DNA from: Bacteroidota bacterium
Lineage (GTDB): Bacteria > Bacteroidota > Bacteroidia > Chitinophagales > LD1
Length of the DNA stretch: 9,693 nt
NCBI GenBank assembly: GCA_947457525.1
Contig: CANGXE010000038.1
Location: 1-9,693 of the forward strand
Direction: 5' to 3'
A program made the translations under genes and the position numbers. The stretch's first letter is position 1. Each line of letters starts with the position of its first letter. Positions 5,681-9,693 of the stretch are shown piece by piece. The notes under the pieces were generated by a model, which was not told the DNA's origin, did no database searches, and saw only the letters and a program-made list of their open reading frames with translations.

Positions 5681-7804
5681 CTATTGCGGATGATAAACTC
5701 TCTCCGCTTTTTTCATCACGTCTTCCCTTTTCAAACTTAATGGGCGCATTTCTTGTCGACTAAACAGTTCGATTTGGTCATTGTAATGTTTGCTATCCGG
5801 ACGCAATGAATTGCCCGCAGGTTGCAGTGCGCTTAAATTTTGTAATCCTGATTTGTTAAACGAGGCAAACATCGTGTAGGTGTCGCCATGCTCAGGAACA
5901 TAAGCCATTTTATCTTTAGCCTTTTTAGGATAACTTGGACTAAGTACATCGGCAAACCCTCTAAGTGGCAAATCTACATTCCCACGAATATTGCGATGAA
6001 CTTTCCCCCAAGGAACATTCACTGTTCCAAAATAAGCTTTTAAAGTATCAGATGCTTTTAACAAAGCAGCAGCCCATTCTGCCTCCGGCACACTAAACCC
6101 ATTCACAAAATGAGAATCATCAAAATGATTTTTACTGAATACATCATCCAAAACAAGACCAAACAAAGTGGTTCCGGCTTGATCTACTTCTGCCACCCAA
6201 TTCCAATTATTCAATACTTCCAACGCTTCTTTCAACTGAGGATACTTTTTAACATCAAGATTGAACAGCGCTTTAGTGCATTCCGCCAACTTACTTTTCT
6301 TAGAAATGGCTACATCAAATTTTAGCTTATGTATATCCGCCAGACTAAACTTATCTTTCGCATTCACTATTTCCTGAAAACGAATGGCGCGATTATTATC
6401 CCCCGGGCGCTCGTCCATCAATTTGCGCGGCACTATACAAACACCATCGTTGCAATCCTCAGAAGATGAATGAAAAGGTGTATTGTTCGTGTTGTAAACA
6501 TAACCACACTCGGGGTTTAGGTTTTGTGGCATTTGCGAAAGTGGAATTAATTTTGTCCAAAGCGTTTTCGCAGTATTGCCTGGCACTAAGCCGCTCCAGT
6601 CGTAAGTGGTATCTCTTTCCGGCATCATGCCGTGGTGGATGTAATAAATATTATCCTCTTTGTCAGCATAAGCAATATTAAAAAGTGTTATGGCGTGAAT
6701 ATTTATCGCCTCTTGATACTCTTTAAAGTTGGTGGCTTTGTTCATTCTGTACAACTGCTCTCCTGTTCGAATGGTCATATTAGCCGGAAAACGAACAGCA
6801 TAAAAATTATTGCTTTTGTCCGATTTTACCGTAGCGCCATATTTACTCCAATAGGTCATTTTTTTAACCGGCAATACAAATTTCCCTTTCTTACTTAAAT
6901 TCACCTTCAACCAAACCGGTCGCTTCTCTAACTTCAACCACTCTCCATCCATTTCGTAGAGTAATTTCTTTTTGCCGTGCATGTTTAGTTTAAAAACATC
7001 CACTTTATCAAAAGTGTTCCAAGTCATTCCCCAACCTAGATGCTGATTTACACCCATCGCTAATGATGAACTGCCTTGAAACATACATCCCTCAATGTTT
7101 AAGCCCTCTTCGCTCTGCAAATGCGCTTCATAAAATGAAAGTAAGCCATTCATTTGTAAGTGTGGATTGATACACAAGTAAGTGTTCCCATCCACAGTTT
7201 TTGTGCTATTAAACGCAAATGTATTTGACCCCACATTTGGGTGCGGGTGCTTAGGAAATTCTACGCTTACATCATCATATTTCCCTCCTACTGCATCTCC
7301 GATATTTCCTTGTGTCCAGCTCAAAAAAGACATGGTAACCACATAGGCCATTATCATATCTTTTGACGTAATGGGAAACGCCTCTTTCACTTGAACATCA
7401 CTTGGATGCGAGGCAGCATAAGCATTAACGCCCTGAACATAACCATCTAAATATTCTTTAGACTCTGGCGATAAATCAGTATCAAACTTTTCATCCACCA
7501 ATTTTTTAGCGCCAATGGCATGTACAAAAAAATCGGCCTTCGCACCTTCTATTCCGTCTTTGCGACCCATGAATGATTTTGCGGCATAAATCAACTGCTG
7601 ACTTTCGTGAAATGCATCTTCTGCATTAGCCCAAGCCAAGCCATAAGCCACTTGCGCATCGCGCTTGGCGAAAATGTGCGGAATACCAAAACTGTCACGA
7701 ACGATTGTTACATCGGCCGGATTGATTTTGGGATAAGTATTTTGAGCATTTGATGAATATGCAACTAAACAAAAAAGAGTTGACAGAAAGAATACATGTT
7801 TCAT
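5681..7804 (-). CDS. Secreted penicillin-acylase-family Ntn hydrolase (complete)
   Basis: The 707-residue precursor belongs to the penicillin/acyl-homoserine-lactone acylase family of N-terminal nucleophile hydrolases, which cut amide bonds between an acyl group and an amine. A signal peptide (1-20, cleavage after SSNA) points to the periplasm. The alpha-chain region opens with VRDSFGIPHIFAKRDAQVAYG at 35-55 (VRD, IPHI, AYG). Self-cleavage should occur before Ser193 in NVGSNTFAF, the catalytic N terminus of the beta chain. Also seen are INPHLQ (212-217, His215), SEEGLNIEG, HLGWGMTWN and the oxyanion-region NPECGYVYNTNN (430-441). The C terminus, AERVYHPQ, looks natural. The length is normal for the family. 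Its paralogue is transcribed away from it, with starts 202 bp apart. The substrate (acyl-homoserine lactone, beta-lactam, acyl peptide or other) cannot be read from the sequence. Cys433, Cys451 and Cys456 could form disulfides. Confidence 0.93.
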   Translation of the reverse strand: MKHVFFLSTLFCLVAYSSNAQNTYPKINPADVTIVRDSFGIPHIFAKRDAQVAYGLAWANAEDAFHESQQLIYAAKSFMGRKDGIEGAKADFFVHAIGAKKLVDEKFDTDLSPESKEYLDGYVQGVNAYAASHPSDVQVKEAFPITSKDMIMAYVVTMSFLSWTQGNIGDAVGGKYDDVSVEFPKHPHPNVGSNTFAFNSTKTVDGNTYLCINPHLQMNGLLSFYEAHLQSEEGLNIEGCMFQGSSSLAMGVNQHLGWGMTWNTFDKVDVFKLNMHGKKKLLYEMDGEWLKLEKRPVWLKVNLSKKGKFVLPVKKMTYWSKYGATVKSDKSNNFYAVRFPANMTIRTGEQLYRMNKATNFKEYQEAINIHAITLFNIAYADKEDNIYYIHHGMMPERDTTYDWSGLVPGNTAKTLWTKLIPLSQMPQNLNPECGYVYNTNNTPFHSSSEDCNDGVCIVPRKLMDERPGDNNRAIRFQEIVNAKDKFSLADIHKLKFDVAISKKSKLAECTKALFNLDVKKYPQLKEALEVLNNWNWVAEVDQAGTTLFGLVLDDVFSKNHFDDSHFVNGFSVPEAEWAAALLKASDTLKAYFGTVNVPWGKVHRNIRGNVDLPLRGFADVLSPSYPKKAKDKMAYVPEHGDTYTMFASFNKSGLQNLSALQPAGNSLRPDSKHYNDQIELFSRQEMRPLSLKREDVMKKAERVYHPQ

Positions 7805-8006
7805 TACAGAAAATTTAAAAAGTTATAAGAATGTCTAGTATACGATCGCCAATGAATAATATTGCCTTTATCGTCACTGTTTTAAAAGAAAATTTTAAGC
7901 GAAATATTCGCACAAAAAGCCTCTGAAAATAATCTTGCTTAAGCCTGCATTTCTATTACTGATTAATTTACTTTCACGCAGTTTCAAATATTAATAACCT
8001 CTATTT
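7805..8006. promoter_or_regulatory. Divergent promoter region between the two acylase genes
   Basis: These 202 bases separate two start codons that face away from each other, so both promoters should lie here. No full TTG-N19-TAnnTTTG match is present on either strand. Partial -7 matches, TAACTTTT and TAAATTTT (minus strand, near 7825-7810), lie close to the left gene. Two symmetric elements sit near the middle: GCGAA-ATA-TTCGC at 7899-7911 and the perfect 8-base palindrome GCTTAAGC at 7937-7944. Either could be a regulator site. The region is very AT-rich and holds no reading frame. Confidence 0.35.
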
Positions 8007-9693
8007 ATGAAGAAATTTCTCATCCCGATCGCAGTACTGTTTTTGACATTAAATCTTGCTGCACAAACTACATCAAAGTATAATGTAGAAATTGTGCGCG
8101 ACAGTTTCGGTGTGCCACACATATTTGGAAAAACAGATGCTGATTGTGCCTACGGTTTGATCTGGGCTGAGTGTGAAGATGATTTCAACACGGTTCAATG
8201 GGGATTGCTCTTAGCAAAAAATATGTTGGGAAGACATCTCGGCATTGAAGGCGCAAAAATTGACTACGCTGTGCAACTCATGCGTATTCGCAAAATCATT
8301 GATGAAAAATATGAAACAGATGTGTCGCCCGAGTTTAAAAAGCTCTTACAAGCCGCAGCTGATGCTGGAAACAAATATGCTGAATTGCATCCCGATGAAG
8401 TGTTGGTGAAACAAGCAATACCCGTTGGGCCAAAAGATTTCATTGCCGGCTATATGCTTTCGATGGCCTTGATGACCGGAGTAGATGGGGCGTTGAACTC
8501 CATGGTAAATGGCACCGTGCCCGAAGTGTCGTTTGGTGAAAAAGGCAGAGGCTCCAATGCGATGGCATTTAACTCACGCAAAACCACCGATGGAAATGTC
8601 TACTTAGATATCAACTCACACCAACCATTAGAAGGACCTTTGTCTTGGTATGAGGCGCACGTGCAAAGTGAAGAAGGCTGGAATATGCACGGCTCCACTT
8701 TTCATGGTGGCGTGACGATTTTTCATGGTGCGAACGAAAATTTAGGTTGGGCGCACACCACCAATGGCTTCGATGCCATTGACATTTTTCAACTGCAACC
8801 TGACCCAAAAAAGAAAAATCATTATTTAATAGATGGAGTATCACATAAACTTGAAGTGGGACGAGCCAAGCTCTCTGTCAACTTGGCTAAAAACCCCAAA
8901 GAAAAAAAATTCGTACTCACCATTGGCAAAAAAATTTGGTGGAGTAAATACGGGGCAACCATTGTAAATAAGAAAGGAATGTTTGCCATGCGCTTAGCGT
9001 CTAATATGACCATCAAAGCACCGGAACAATGGTTCAGAATGGACAAAGCGAAAAACTATACAGAGTTTCGTCAAGCACTCGATATGCAAGGTATTATCAA
9101 CCAAAACATCACTTACGCTGACAAGTACGATACAATATTTTTTATCAGTAACGGAGCGTTCCCTATCCGAAATCCTGATTATGATTGGACAACTACCATA
9201 CCAGGCAACACCGAAAAAACGCTTTGGACAAAATTTTATCCCGAAACAGATATTCCCCAAGTGTTGAACCCAAGTTGTGGTTATGTTTTTAATGCCAATA
9301 ACACATGCTTCCGCTCTACCTGCGCGGAAGAAAATCCGCTTTGTACGCCTAAGATTGCAACTATGTGTCACGACACCACGATGACCAACCGCGGATTGCG
9401 TTTTGAAGAGATGATTAAAGAATATCCTAAAGTGAGTTGGGATGATTTTCTAAAAATCAAATATGATCAAAAATATCCAACAGATGCGGTGTTCTTTAAA
9501 AAATTCCAAGCATTTGATATTGTAGAGTTGAACGAAAAAGATTATCCGGACATTGCCGAGGCTATTCAGATAATTCGTGCTTGGGATAAAAAAGGGGACT
9601 TAGGAAGCACAAATGCTACTTTAGTTTACAAAACTCTTTACCACGTTTACAATAACACAAACGGAGAGATGGAAAAGCAATTTGCTACTGATA
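8007..9693 (+). CDS. Second penicillin-acylase-family Ntn hydrolase (3' end outside window)
   Basis: An open frame from ATG 8007 runs without a stop to the window end, giving 562 codons. Compared with its 707-residue neighbour, about 140 residues are missing. A signal peptide (1-19 or 20, cleavage near LAAQ) predicts periplasmic export. The alpha region has VRDSFGVPHIFGKTDADCAYG (30-50; VRD, VPHI, AYG). The nucleophile is Ser183 in GRGSNAMAF, followed by INSHQPLEG (202-210, His205), SWYEAHVQSEEGW, ENLGWAHTTN, SKYGAT and NPSCGYVFNANN (421-432). These are the same landmarks, in the same order, as in the minus-strand neighbour, but with many changes. The two are therefore old paralogues and not a recent copy. 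Five Cys lie between residues 424 and 454, one of them (Cys434) where the neighbour has Pro. The substrate is unknown. The start codon has no visible Shine-Dalgarno site. Confidence 0.93.
   Translation, partial: MKKFLIPIAVLFLTLNLAAQTTSKYNVEIVRDSFGVPHIFGKTDADCAYGLIWAECEDDFNTVQWGLLLAKNMLGRHLGIEGAKIDYAVQLMRIRKIIDEKYETDVSPEFKKLLQAAADAGNKYAELHPDEVLVKQAIPVGPKDFIAGYMLSMALMTGVDGALNSMVNGTVPEVSFGEKGRGSNAMAFNSRKTTDGNVYLDINSHQPLEGPLSWYEAHVQSEEGWNMHGSTFHGGVTIFHGANENLGWAHTTNGFDAIDIFQLQPDPKKKNHYLIDGVSHKLEVGRAKLSVNLAKNPKEKKFVLTIGKKIWWSKYGATIVNKKGMFAMRLASNMTIKAPEQWFRMDKAKNYTEFRQALDMQGIINQNITYADKYDTIFFISNGAFPIRNPDYDWTTTIPGNTEKTLWTKFYPETDIPQVLNPSCGYVFNANNTCFRSTCAEENPLCTPKIATMCHDTTMTNRGLRFEEMIKEYPKVSWDDFLKIKYDQKYPTDAVFFKKFQAFDIVELNEKDYPDIAEAIQIIRAWDKKGDLGSTNATLVYKTLYHVYNNTNGEMEKQFATD

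Noticed and set aside
8994..9371. A 125-codon minus-strand frame inside the right-hand acylase gene
   Set aside because: The plus-strand frame encodes a full set of acylase motifs here. The antisense product has no signal or known domain.
8007..9693. A recent tandem duplication of the acylase gene
   Set aside because: The two proteins align only in motifs and medium-length blocks, differ in many residues and in Cys layout, and the DNA shows no long shared stretch. The duplication is old or the copies arrived separately.

Overview
The window comes from a member of the Bacteroidota. Four independent signs agree: a natural lpxC-fabZ fusion gene, the C-terminal tail of a type IX secretion system cargo protein at the left edge, a textbook Bacteroidota promoter (TTG-N19-TAnnTTTG), and AT-rich DNA whose genes lack clear Shine-Dalgarno sites. 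The lpxA-ABC ATPase order, with no efp gene after lpxA, hints at a lineage outside the Flavobacteriia (Sphingobacteriia, Chitinophagia, Saprospiria or Cytophagia), but that is inference from remembered gene order and cannot be fixed here.

Left edge (1-379): the last 24 codons of a secreted protein end at 75 and are followed by a strong hairpin terminator. An AT-rich leader of about 250 bp without a gene then leads to lpxD.

Lipid A block (380-4339, plus strand): lpxD, lpxC-fabZ, lpxA and an ABC ATPase subunit lie on one strand with gaps of 78, 24 and 6 bp. LpxA, LpxC and LpxD are the first three acylation/deacetylation steps of lipid A synthesis. The fused FabZ domain makes the enoyl-ACP product in fatty-acid elongation and draws on the same 3-hydroxyacyl-ACP pool that LpxA and LpxD consume. 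The ABC subunit has no permease next to it and lacks the usual H-loop histidine. A hairpin at 4342-4368 ends this unit and also the convergent gene from the right.

Envelope and periplasm block (4390-9693): a minus-strand lipoprotein with a parallel beta-helix fold has its own near-perfect promoter just behind the stop codon of the next gene. Next come two paralogous secreted penicillin-acylase-family Ntn hydrolases in divergent orientation, separated by 202 bp. The left one (minus strand, 707 aa) is complete. The right one (plus strand) runs off the window after 562 codons. Both keep the Gly-Ser-Asn autoprocessing site; their substrates cannot be told from sequence.

I found no RNA gene, insertion sequence, CRISPR array or phage gene. 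No wholly new system is evident. The points most worth a second look are the divergent acylase pair, the orphan ABC ATPase with an altered H-loop, the LpxA active-site-region substitution, and the beta-helix lipoprotein seen without its usual partner gene.
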